NCBI RefSeq assembly: GCF_030817495.1
Contig: NZ_JAUSZK010000001.1
Span: 2,273,001 to 2,337,000 of the forward strand
Origin: Streptomyces sp. V3I7
Lineage (GTDB): Bacteria; Actinomycetota; Actinomycetes; Streptomycetales; Streptomycetaceae
Direction of reading: 5' to 3'
Length of the DNA: 64,000 nt
Positions 55,514 through 62,751 of this stretch are shown piece by piece (position 1 is the stretch's first letter; every line of letters begins with the position of its first letter). Under the pieces are notes generated by a model. That model was not told the origin of the DNA. It made no database searches and saw only the letters and a program-made list of their open reading frames with translations. A program made the translations under genes and the position numbers.

Positions 55514-56949
55514 GCTCGGGCGGGAAGAAGAGCGACGACGGCTACACGTACGAGTACGTCCCGGCGGGGATGTGCTTCAACGAGAAGGCCACGACGCCGT
55601 TCGCGGATCTGGACATGGACCAGATGAAGGCCATGGTCATCAACGCGAAGCCGGGCGAGGTCCACGACGTGGCGCAGGGCTGGCTCAAGGTCAAGCATGA
55701 CCTGGTGGGCGGCAAGGAGGGTGGCGGCGGGGCCCGGCACGACTTCCTGCAAGCGGTGTACGGGGTCCTGGAGCACTGGGAGGGCGACGCCGCCGACCGG
55801 TTCAAGGAGCAGGCCGAGGTCATCGCGAAGAAGATGCAGGACGGCGCCGTGTACGCCGATTACACCTCCACCGCGATGCAGAACGCGGCCACGGTGCTCG
55901 GAACCATCAAGACCGCGGTCGACAACATGGAGAAGCCGGGGACGCTGGCCAGCGCGGGTGACTTCATCGCGGACGGCTTCATGCACGACGACAGCGGCTA
56001 CGACGCGGACCGGCGTGCCGGGATGTCCGCCCAGGAATCCCTGGACCGCAACGACGACGACCTCTCGGCGGGCAAGGAGGCCCAGCTGAGGATGGCCGCG
56101 AAGATGGAGGAACTGGGGGCGGCGTACGCGTCGCAGGCCAGGGCCATGGGGTCATGGAACATCAGGAAGGTTGACGAGGGCCACGACTACCCCGGTGATC
56201 CCGGAGGCACTGTGCCGATGCCGATCGTCGCGATCCCGACCGGAAACGGCCCTAGGCTGATGGGCCGGACTTCTGCCAGCAACGCTGCGTCGAGCGGCTC
56301 TGGCCGGTCCACCATCACGACGTCTCCCAACAACCCCAACCACGTTGCCGGTGCAGGTACCGGTTCCCCTTCCAAGGTGCCCGCGCCCTCCGGCGTCGGT
56401 ACGGATGTGGACGGCCTTGCGACCGCCACGCCCCGTGGGACTGGCCCTGGAGGCGGCGCGGGGGCAGACAGTGGCCGAGCAGGCGGCGCGGGCACGGGAT
56501 CTGGAGCAGGTGGCGGTTTCCCGGGCGCACCCGGCGGCCCTGCAACTGGCTCAGCACGTGGTGTCACTGCCCCCGGTGCAGGCTCTGCGACAAGCAACGG
56601 CCGTTCGGGCATGGGCGGTGTGGGAGCAGGGGCGGTGGGAGGTACCGGAGCCGGTAAACAGTCCGGTGGCCGCGGCCCTCTGGCCCGTTCGAAGGGCGGG
56701 GTAATGGGCGAGCCTGAAGGCACCTCCTCCCCCGGAACCCGGGCCGGTTCTGGTCTGCACGGCAGCCGCGGTGGCACGAATGAGGGCCGCAGAGCGGCGG
56801 GCCTGTCGGGCTCCGGGCATGCTGGCGCGGTCGGCAAGGGTCGTGACAGGAAGGCGAAGGACAGTAAGGCAGTTCCGGACTACCTCGTCGAGGACGAGGA
56901 GACCTGGGTGCCGAAGCGGGACGACACAACCCCGCGGGTCATCGAGTAG
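55510..56949 (+). CDS. PPE-like protein with Gly-rich linker and conserved C-terminal tail
   Basis: 479 residues. The helical N-terminal domain (1-~225) contains a WEG motif at residues 90-92 (EHWEGDAADRFKEQAEV), analogous to the W-x-G turn of WXG/PPE proteins. Residues ~240-420 are almost pure Gly/Ala/Ser/Thr/Pro, an extended linker. The end reads YLVEDEETWVPKRDDTTP, a sequence seen on many Streptomyces WXG-like proteins and perhaps a secretion or protein-contact tail. Its N-terminal partner is the WXG100-like gene (ATGA overlap). A mycosin gene follows after 95 bp. Effector role is inferred only from this context. Confidence 0.72.
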   Translation: MSSGGKKSDDGYTYEYVPAGMCFNEKATTPFADLDMDQMKAMVINAKPGEVHDVAQGWLKVKHDLVGGKEGGGGARHDFLQAVYGVLEHWEGDAADRFKEQAEVIAKKMQDGAVYADYTSTAMQNAATVLGTIKTAVDNMEKPGTLASAGDFIADGFMHDDSGYDADRRAGMSAQESLDRNDDDLSAGKEAQLRMAAKMEELGAAYASQARAMGSWNIRKVDEGHDYPGDPGGTVPMPIVAIPTGNGPRLMGRTSASNAASSGSGRSTITTSPNNPNHVAGAGTGSPSKVPAPSGVGTDVDGLATATPRGTGPGGGAGADSGRAGGAGTGSGAGGGFPGAPGGPATGSARGVTAPGAGSATSNGRSGMGGVGAGAVGGTGAGKQSGGRGPLARSKGGVMGEPEGTSSPGTRAGSGLHGSRGGTNEGRRAAGLSGSGHAGAVGKGRDRKAKDSKAVPDYLVEDEETWVPKRDDTTPRVIE

Positions 56950-57044
56950 GCACGAACGCGGCAGCGCGGAAGCAGTACAGAAACGGGGCTCGCGTGATCC
57001 ACTGCGCAGGCCCCGCCCGGCGGGACGAAAGAGGGATACACGGC

Positions 57045-58268
57045 ATGGGCCTCACGCGGACGCTGCGCATGGCAGGCAGTACAGCAGCGGTGGGAGCACT
57101 GCTCTTCGCCACCGCGTCCCCTGCATCGGCGGACCAGGTGAGGAACGACCAGTGGCCGCTCCGCGCCCTTGACGCCGAGGCGGTCTGGAATGTCGCGACG
57201 GGCAAGGGCGTCACTGTAGCCGTGATCGACGACGGCGTTGACGCCTCCCACCCCGACCTGAAGAGCAACGTCCTCCCGGGCAAGGACTTCATGGACGGGG
57301 ACTCCGACGCCTCGCCTGTCACAGGCGAAGATCACGGAACAGCCATGGCCGGCGTGATCGCTGGCCACGGCCACGGCGCCAACGGCGCTGACGGCGTGAA
57401 GGGACTCGCTCCCCAGGCAAAAATCCTGCCCCTGCGTGACGAAGGCGGCCGGTGGGGCGGCCTCGCCTCGTCGATCAGGTACGCGGTGGACCACGGTGCA
57501 TCGGTCATCAACATCTCCCAGGGTGGCCCTACGCCAGCCCCTGGCGGCGCGGAACGAGAGGCGATTCAGTACGCGCTTCAGCACAATGTGATCGTCGTGG
57601 CGGGGGCGGGCAACGACGGGAAGAGCGGCTCCGAAGCCGCCTTCTACCCGGCCAGTTATCCAGGCGTGGTGAGCGTCGGCGCCGTCAAGAAGTCCAACGA
57701 GTTCTGGGAGAAGTCCAACTCCGGCGCAAACCTCCTGCTGACGGCCCCTGGCTACCGCGTCGTCTCGGCTAAGGCGGACTCGAACGGCTACCGCATGGGC
57801 GACGGTACTTCCGACGCCACCGCCTACGTCTCCGCCGCCTGCGCCCTGCTGCGCGAGAAGTTCCCCGACCTCACCGCGGGCCAGATCGTCAACCGCCTCA
57901 CCAAGACCGCCGGCCTCCCCGCCTCGGCCAAGGGCCTGAAGCTCCCCGACCAGAAGTACGGCTACGGCTACATCCGCCCCCTCGCCGCCCTTCAGCAGAA
58001 CATCCCGGCCGGCTCCAAGAACGGCCCACTGACCATGCCCGCAGCCCAGCCCCCGGCAGCGTCCTCCACGTCCGATGATTCGAGCGGCGGCCTGACCACC
58101 AACTCGATCATCGCGCTCAGCGCGCTCGGAGTTCTCGGTCTGCTCATCGTGATCGGCGTACCCCTGCTTCTGGTCCTGCGCGCGAAGCGCCGGGCGGCGG
58201 AGCAGAGCCAGGTCAACCAGTACGGCCAGGTCAACCAGCAGCCCGAATACGGAAGCCGGTATCCGTAG
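57045..58268 (+). CDS. Mycosin-like S8 serine protease (MycP)
   Basis: 407 residues from ATG 57045 (MGLTRTLRMAGSTAAVGALL), GAGGG ~9 nt upstream. A Sec signal peptide ends near SPASAD (~30). Subtilisin catalytic triad: Asp62 (VIDDGVD), His97 (EDHGTAMAG), Ser256 (GDGTSDATAYVSA), all intact. A Ser/Thr-rich linker precedes a single C-terminal TM segment (NSIIALSALGVLGLLIVIGV) and a basic cytoplasmic tail, exactly the mycosin layout. Mycosins are structural and regulatory partners of ESX/type VII systems. No eccB, eccC, eccD or eccE gene occurs in the window. Confidence 0.88.
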   Translation: MGLTRTLRMAGSTAAVGALLFATASPASADQVRNDQWPLRALDAEAVWNVATGKGVTVAVIDDGVDASHPDLKSNVLPGKDFMDGDSDASPVTGEDHGTAMAGVIAGHGHGANGADGVKGLAPQAKILPLRDEGGRWGGLASSIRYAVDHGASVINISQGGPTPAPGGAEREAIQYALQHNVIVVAGAGNDGKSGSEAAFYPASYPGVVSVGAVKKSNEFWEKSNSGANLLLTAPGYRVVSAKADSNGYRMGDGTSDATAYVSAACALLREKFPDLTAGQIVNRLTKTAGLPASAKGLKLPDQKYGYGYIRPLAALQQNIPAGSKNGPLTMPAAQPPAASSTSDDSSGGLTTNSIIALSALGVLGLLIVIGVPLLLVLRAKRRAAEQSQVNQYGQVNQQPEYGSRYP

Positions 58269-58293
58269 ATGGCGCCCCGATAGCCTGTCGGGC

Positions 58294-58758
58294 ATGGATA
58301 ACCCACAGGACACTCCGCTCACCCGTGAAGAAATGCAACGGCGTTGGCCGTCAGCAACGCCTAAGGAGCGGCGCGAGATGATGCGCCGTGTACGGGAACA
58401 CGAGCTGAACACGGATGAGGGCGCGGCACGGGACAGGCAGCGCAAGGCGATTTTTTATGGGGTGTTGGCACTGATCATTATCGGCGGCCTCGCCTACCAA
58501 CTACTCCCCCGATACGCCTCGGATCAGCTGGCGACGGCCTGGCTCAACGCCATCGCAGTCAACAGCAGTGCGAGCGCTGCCCAGCTGAGGGAGACCCTCT
58601 GCCGCCGCCACCCCGCGAGACCGAGTCCAGCGCTCGCCGAGACCAGCACCGTGACAAGCAGACCGCCGAAGGTGAAGTCACCAGTGAAGATCGCAACCAG
58701 CAAGGTCGCCCAGTACCCCAGGGCGAAGAGGACTCCGGCGACCAGCGCAGACACGTAG
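58294..58758 (+). CDS. Small membrane protein, 3' end overlapping an antisense gene
   Basis: 154 codons, ATG 58294, MDNPQDTPLTREEMQRRWPS. A charged N-terminal half (KERREMMRRVREHELNTDEGA) precedes one TM segment, AIFYGVLALIIIGGLAYQLL (~50-70). From ~residue 78 on, the sequence is a basic Pro/Ser/Arg-rich string that looks like an out-of-frame reading, and it lies opposite the better-looking membrane gene at 58524-58823. The original end of this gene may have been lost. A T6 run at 58451-58456 is a possible slippage site. Function unknown. Confidence 0.55.
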   Translation: MDNPQDTPLTREEMQRRWPSATPKERREMMRRVREHELNTDEGAARDRQRKAIFYGVLALIIIGGLAYQLLPRYASDQLATAWLNAIAVNSSASAAQLRETLCRRHPARPSPALAETSTVTSRPPKVKSPVKIATSKVAQYPRAKRTPATSADT

Positions 58759-58823
58759 ATCATGCGGTTGGGGTCGTCCTTGCCGTCCGTGGTATGGGGG
58801 TTTTCGCTCCCGGGCATACGCAT
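58524..58823 (-). CDS. Small three-TM membrane protein, tail-to-tail overlap
   Basis: 99 residues, ATG 58823: MRMPGSENPHTTDGKDDP, then three hydrophobic segments (MIYVSALVAGVLFALGYWAT, FGGLLVTVLVSASAGLGLAG, SLSWAALALLLTAMALSQAV). The hydrophobicity and short loops look like a real membrane protein. It overlaps the plus-strand gene at 58294-58758 over 235 bp. Next to type VII-like secreted proteins, it could be an accessory or immunity protein, but nothing shows this directly. Confidence 0.6.
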   Translation of the reverse strand: MRMPGSENPHTTDGKDDPNRMIYVSALVAGVLFALGYWATLLVAIFTGDFTFGGLLVTVLVSASAGLGLAGWRRQRVSLSWAALALLLTAMALSQAVAS

Positions 58824-58883
58824 GCAACTACCCTATACGGAGAGGGCGCTTGCGCCGACACCGGCTGAACTATGCGGAGAACC

Positions 58884-59198
58884 ATGGGATTCAAGGTAGT
58901 TCCAGACGATCTCGAAGCCTACGGAAAGATGATCGATCGCGCTGGACAGGACGCGCTGCAGGGAAAGGCGTACCTCAACCGTCACAGCGAAATATCTACC
59001 CAGGACCAGGGACTTTTCACCCGGCCATTTGATTTTCACGATTCCCTGCGCGCCGACGTGGCGGACGTGTTCGACCGACTGCACTCACTTCTCGACGCGT
59101 CGTCCCGGGAGCTCGTCAGGTCCGCGGGCTACTACCGGGATACCGACCAAGCCGAAGCAGCCAAGGTGGACGCTGTCCAGCCTCCGTCGAAACGTTGA
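58884..59198 (+). CDS. EspC/WXG100-like type VII secretion target
   Basis: 104 residues from ATG 58884 (MGFKVVPDDLEAYGKMIDRA), with GGAG 5 nt upstream. Two helices, with a turn around residues 45-50, and a tail reading YYRDTDQAEAAKVDAV; the YRDTD is a YxxxD/E-type secretion signal. The size and layout match the EspC/'ESX-1 secretion-associated' family of secreted partners. It is followed by a 244-residue WDG-motif protein after 9 bp. Confidence 0.75.
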   Translation: MGFKVVPDDLEAYGKMIDRAGQDALQGKAYLNRHSEISTQDQGLFTRPFDFHDSLRADVADVFDRLHSLLDASSRELVRSAGYYRDTDQAEAAKVDAVQPPSKR

Positions 59199-59207
59199 GG
59201 ACGCAAC

Positions 59208-59942
59208 ATGGCTTTCACGGACGTAACTGAACCAACCGGTCGACTCAAGGCGCCCGAGAATCCTGCGGATTTTCACAGCCCCTTGAAAGTGCTGAACGAC
59301 GCAAGCGACCTCGTCAGCCCGACGTACTGGGTGAATGAGATCATCAAGGCGTCTACGGGATACAACCCTCTGGACAAGGCCAAGGAGTACTTGGCCGGCG
59401 ATTGGGCAGCGTACGCGAAGTGCGGCGAGGTTTGGGAAAGCCTGGGCAAGATGTGTGCCGACATTTCCGAGAACATCAACGCCGGCAATCGTGAGCTCGA
59501 CGCCACCTGGGACGGCAATGCCGCGGATGCTGCCTTCAACTACTTCAAGGCTCTGGCCGAGCGTTGTGATGAACTGCAGGCTGACCTCAGCGCTCTGAGT
59601 ACTCAGTACGGCATCGTGTCGCATGGCGTGTGGTCCACAGCAGAGGGAGTCGGCGCGATCCTTGGCCAGATCGGCGATGCCGCTGCCACGGCGGCAATCT
59701 CGGCTGCCGCTGGCACGTTGACCTCTTGGACCGGCTGGGGCGCGGCAGTCGGCTACGGCCTTGCCGGATTCGAGATCCTTCGAATCATCGAGCTGTGGGG
59801 TGATGCCACCAAAATGATCAACAATGCTCAGTTGATTGTCAACGGTGCTATGGGCGTCACGGAGTCGGTCGGTGGCGAACTGGCCGGCAAACTCCGTGAC
59901 TTTCGACTGCCTGCGGAAGCGTACGACAACGCCGTGGCCTGA
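59208..59942 (+). CDS. WXG-motif helical protein, putative type VII secretion substrate
   Basis: 244 residues from ATG 59208, with GAGGA upstream. Helical throughout: residues ~60-130 contain a WDG motif (101-103, ATWDGNAADAAFNYF), similar to the W-x-G helix turn of ESX substrates. Residues ~145-200 are small, apolar and Gly/Ala-rich (IGDAAATAAISAAAGTLTSW), perhaps membrane-active. No recognisable toxin domain. Only one Trp-Cys pair (KCGEVW, C82 area). The A/T-richer codon choice differs from neighbours. It follows the EspC-like gene directly, suggesting that this protein and the small one are co-secreted, by analogy. Confidence 0.65.
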   Translation: MAFTDVTEPTGRLKAPENPADFHSPLKVLNDASDLVSPTYWVNEIIKASTGYNPLDKAKEYLAGDWAAYAKCGEVWESLGKMCADISENINAGNRELDATWDGNAADAAFNYFKALAERCDELQADLSALSTQYGIVSHGVWSTAEGVGAILGQIGDAAATAAISAAAGTLTSWTGWGAAVGYGLAGFEILRIIELWGDATKMINNAQLIVNGAMGVTESVGGELAGKLRDFRLPAEAYDNAVA

Positions 59943-59960
59943 CCGCGTCCCGGAGCAAGG

Positions 59961-60386
59961 ATGGAACCAGCGATGGACCGCCACGACAGTAATCCGGATT
60001 CTGCGGTGAGTGACGCGGAATTTGAGAGTTCCACTCGGGACCAGGCTCAGGCTCGCGCCCTTCGCAAGCAATTGCAGCAACTGGCGGGCGGCGGCGCCGG
60101 CGAGGTGCTGCAGGAAATGTCCAAGGAAATCCTCTCCGGTCGAATTGGGCTGCGTGAGGCTCTGCGGGTCCCCGCCTACGCCGAGGCTCTCGGGGAGCGC
60201 ACTCGCACCTTCCGGGAGGCGTGGGAGCACATGACACCGGAAGAACGAGAGAGCCAGCAAGCCGGAGCCCGACGTTTCCTCGATGCTCAGCGTCAGGAGA
60301 TCGAGGAAGAGCGCCGAGAGAAGCAGGACCCGCCGGCCTCAGGCAAACCCGCACGCCACAGCGGCCGTGGCTGGAGTGCGTATTGA
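59961..60386 (+). CDS. Hypothetical helical protein at the end of the T7SS-like island
   Basis: 141 residues from ATG 59961 (MEPAMDRHDSNPDSAVSDA), GGAG 5 nt ahead; ATG 59973 is an alternative. Helical and charged, with SKEILSGRIGLREALRVPAYAEAL then EERESQQAGARRFLDAQRQEIEEERREKQD. No TM segment and no known motif. Its position after the WDG protein (18-bp gap) and its charge suggest a chaperone-like or secretion-accessory partner, unproven. Convergent with the metallophosphoesterase, 41 bp away. Confidence 0.6.
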   Translation: MEPAMDRHDSNPDSAVSDAEFESSTRDQAQARALRKQLQQLAGGGAGEVLQEMSKEILSGRIGLREALRVPAYAEALGERTRTFREAWEHMTPEERESQQAGARRFLDAQRQEIEEERREKQDPPASGKPARHSGRGWSAY

Positions 60387-60427
60387 CCCGACCTGCCCAT
60401 ACTCCAGCCGTAAGGTCAGCAGGTCAG

Positions 60428-62191
60428 TCAGCGCTTCCTCAGCACCAACTCCGTGTTCCGGTCCCCCGGCTCCCCCGCCAGAGACTTGGCGCCCGGGGCG
60501 TTGAAGGAGAGCTCCCGGTACAGCGCCGCCAGGCCCGTCTGGGAGAGGTCCGCGAAGTCCGTGCGGTGGGGAGCCGCGGACTCGATCAGCGTCGTGAACA
60601 GGGACAGTGTGCCGTCCTTGTTGTCCACCAGCTCGATCACGCGGGCGAGTTGGGGATGGTCCACGTGGGAGGCGGTGGAGATCTCCCAGAAGGAGTGGCC
60701 GTCCTCGGCGCCGGTGTGCGGGGTGATGACGTTCTTGTGCATGTGGCCGTTCACCCAGGCCAGTACGTTTTCGTGGCGGGCGAGCGCGGCGACCAGCTCG
60801 TCGCCGGTGTGCCGGAGCTCCCCCGGGCGGCGCGGGTCGGTGCGCGTGTTGTCCATGGACTTGCTCGTGTGATGGCTGAAGACGACGGCGTACGCGTCCT
60901 GGTTGTCGCGCAGGGTCTGCTCCAGCCACTTCAACTGGGCCGTCCCGATGGAGCCCTCGTAGTGGCCGCCGGGGTCGGTCGTGTCGAGGCTGATGCCGAT
61001 GACGTCGTCGGAGATGCGGAAGGCGTAGTACTGGGTGCCCGCCTCCAGGTTGGCAGCCGAGTAGCCGTGGCCGACCGGGCCGCGTCCGGCGTAGGCCGGG
61101 TTCAGGTGGGCCTTGAGGTAGTCGGACGGGGTGTACGGGGCACGGGACTCGTCGGGGGTGACGGACCGCATCTGCCGGGTGTGCGCCTTGAGCATGTCGC
61201 GGAAGTCGGTGCCGTGCGGGTCCGTGGCGTTCTTCATGGCCTTCTGCAGCTTCGCCGCCTCGGGCTCGGACAGCGTCATCAGCTTCTTGCCGCCGACGGC
61301 GAACTCGGCGAAGTAGGAGTCACGGGGGCCGTAGCAGCCGAGCGGGAGCGAGTCGTGGTTGCCGACGGTCGAGTACCACGGCAGGTTGAGGCCGGGGCTA
61401 CGGACCTCGCGGACGGCGGCGGCCAGAAAGCCGGGCAGGTGCGGGAAGCCGAGCGCCTTGTCGCTGTCGCGCAGGGAGGAGTCGGGCTGCCAGTACTGCT
61501 TCAGGTCGCTGTTCTGGACGCCCTCGTAGTGCCGCCGGTCACCGGAGTTGGGGGTGATGCGGCCGCCGCTCATGACCTTCATGAACCACTCGAGTTCGAG
61601 GTGGGCGTTGTTGTCGGTGTTGTCGCCCGTGGTCATGACGAAGTGGAGCGGGGAGCCGGTGACGGGCGCGCCGCGCAGGGCGTTGACCCGCTCGACGAGC
61701 GAGACGGCGCCGGGCACGGTGAGCGCCTCCTGCGGACGCCAGGCGTGCGGGTCGCAGGAGCGGAAGAACTCCCAGCGCAGGGGGTGCTGGACGTCCATCA
61801 GGTGCAGGTCGGTGAACTGCACGAACGCCGCGAGTGCGGTACGGCGCCTGGCGCGGCCCGCCTTGGGCGCGGTCAGTTCGCCGCGCACGACGCGCTGCCA
61901 GCCGGGGCCGGCGCCGAGGCGCCGGTAGCCGGAGCTGCTGAGCGGGGCGGCGACCGAGGCGAGGGTCGTGCCCTTGGTGTAGGGGACGAGGGGCGCCGGA
62001 ACCTTGCGCGAGGAGGCCACGGGCGCCTCGGACGCGGCGTGGGCGGGGGCGGCCTGGCCGTCGGCCGGGCGCAGGGCGTAGCCGACGCCCGCGGAGGCGG
62101 CCACCGCCCCGGCGGCGGCGAGGACGGTGCGGCGGTGGACCCGCGGCGCGGAGGTGTCGTCGGAGGTGTCGACAGAGCGTGTGCGCGGCAT
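60428..62191 (-). CDS. Tat-exported metallophosphoesterase (TIGR03767-like)
   Basis: 587 residues from ATG 62191 with GGGGAGATC upstream. A twin-arginine signal, HRRTVLAAAGAVAASAG (residues ~20-36), precedes a mature calcineurin-like domain whose metal motifs are complete: FTDLHLMD (D-x-H), MTTGDNTDNN (GDN), TVGNHDSLP (GNHD), VFSHHTS and NGHMHKN. The family is actinobacterial and of unknown substrate; a phosphoester or phosphodiester scavenging role fits its export. The N-terminal open extension to 62347 is not used. Confidence 0.9.
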   Translation of the reverse strand: MPRTRSVDTSDDTSAPRVHRRTVLAAAGAVAASAGVGYALRPADGQAAPAHAASEAPVASSRKVPAPLVPYTKGTTLASVAAPLSSSGYRRLGAGPGWQRVVRGELTAPKAGRARRRTALAAFVQFTDLHLMDVQHPLRWEFFRSCDPHAWRPQEALTVPGAVSLVERVNALRGAPVTGSPLHFVMTTGDNTDNNAHLELEWFMKVMSGGRITPNSGDRRHYEGVQNSDLKQYWQPDSSLRDSDKALGFPHLPGFLAAAVREVRSPGLNLPWYSTVGNHDSLPLGCYGPRDSYFAEFAVGGKKLMTLSEPEAAKLQKAMKNATDPHGTDFRDMLKAHTRQMRSVTPDESRAPYTPSDYLKAHLNPAYAGRGPVGHGYSAANLEAGTQYYAFRISDDVIGISLDTTDPGGHYEGSIGTAQLKWLEQTLRDNQDAYAVVFSHHTSKSMDNTRTDPRRPGELRHTGDELVAALARHENVLAWVNGHMHKNVITPHTGAEDGHSFWEISTASHVDHPQLARVIELVDNKDGTLSLFTTLIESAAPHRTDFADLSQTGLAALYRELSFNAPGAKSLAGEPGDRNTELVLRKR

Positions 62192-62751
62192 GGCGCGATC
62201 TCCCCGGGTGCGAACGCGTCGGCAGTGGTCGCGGGCGGTCGCGGTCGCTAACTTCCCGCTTCCTGTGGATCGTTGGCACCGGGAATGACCTGTGCGTGAA
62301 CGAGATCGCAACAGGCGGCGCCGATCACCCGACGTCGGCCATGGCACGGGGATGCGGCCATGAAGCGGATGGTGAGCCGCCGGAGGACCGTCACTCGGTG
62401 TTCATCCGCGGGGGTACGAGAGGGCCCTCAGCCCAACGGCCGTCCCGTGGCCGGCCGTCCGGCGGCTGGCCGTTCGCGCCACAGCCCTGAGGGCGGCGTC
62501 GACGAGCGGCACCCGGTGCAGGCCGGAGATGCGGGGCGCGCCCGCCCAAGGGGAAATCGCCGGTTCACCGGCGGCCTCGCGCGCTCTATGGCGGAAGTAC
62601 GCCATGGCTCCATCCCGCCACGGTCAACTCTCCCCAAACTTCTCCTCCTTGGGTAAAGCTGAGCGACCGTCCGGCGTCGGCGCTTCGGCCCCTCGGCGCC
62701 CGGACGGACGGACGTGCCGTGCAGAACGCACCTTCACTTCAAGGGATGCCG
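62192..62751. other. Gene-free region between divergent exported protein genes
   Basis: 560 bp. No convincing ORF on either strand. It holds an inverted, GC-rich block near 62425-62480 and an A/T-richer promoter-like stretch near 62610-62660 (CTTCTCCTCCTTGGGTAAAG) that may drive the subtilisin gene. No riboswitch was recognised. Confidence 0.5.

Noticed and set aside
56345..56704. A 119-codon frame overlapping the PPE-like gene's Gly-rich linker
   Set aside because: It is the shifted reading of the Gly/Ala/Pro-rich linker; no start signal or domain.
60221..62251. A 676-codon plus-strand frame opposite the metallophosphoesterase
   Set aside because: Antisense to a gene with complete metal motifs and a Tat signal; Val/Arg/Gly/Asp-rich without any motif.
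62192..62751. Possible small Arg-rich ORFs or riboswitch before the subtilisin
   Set aside because: Short ORFs show no domain or ribosome binding site, and no known riboswitch core could be matched by eye.
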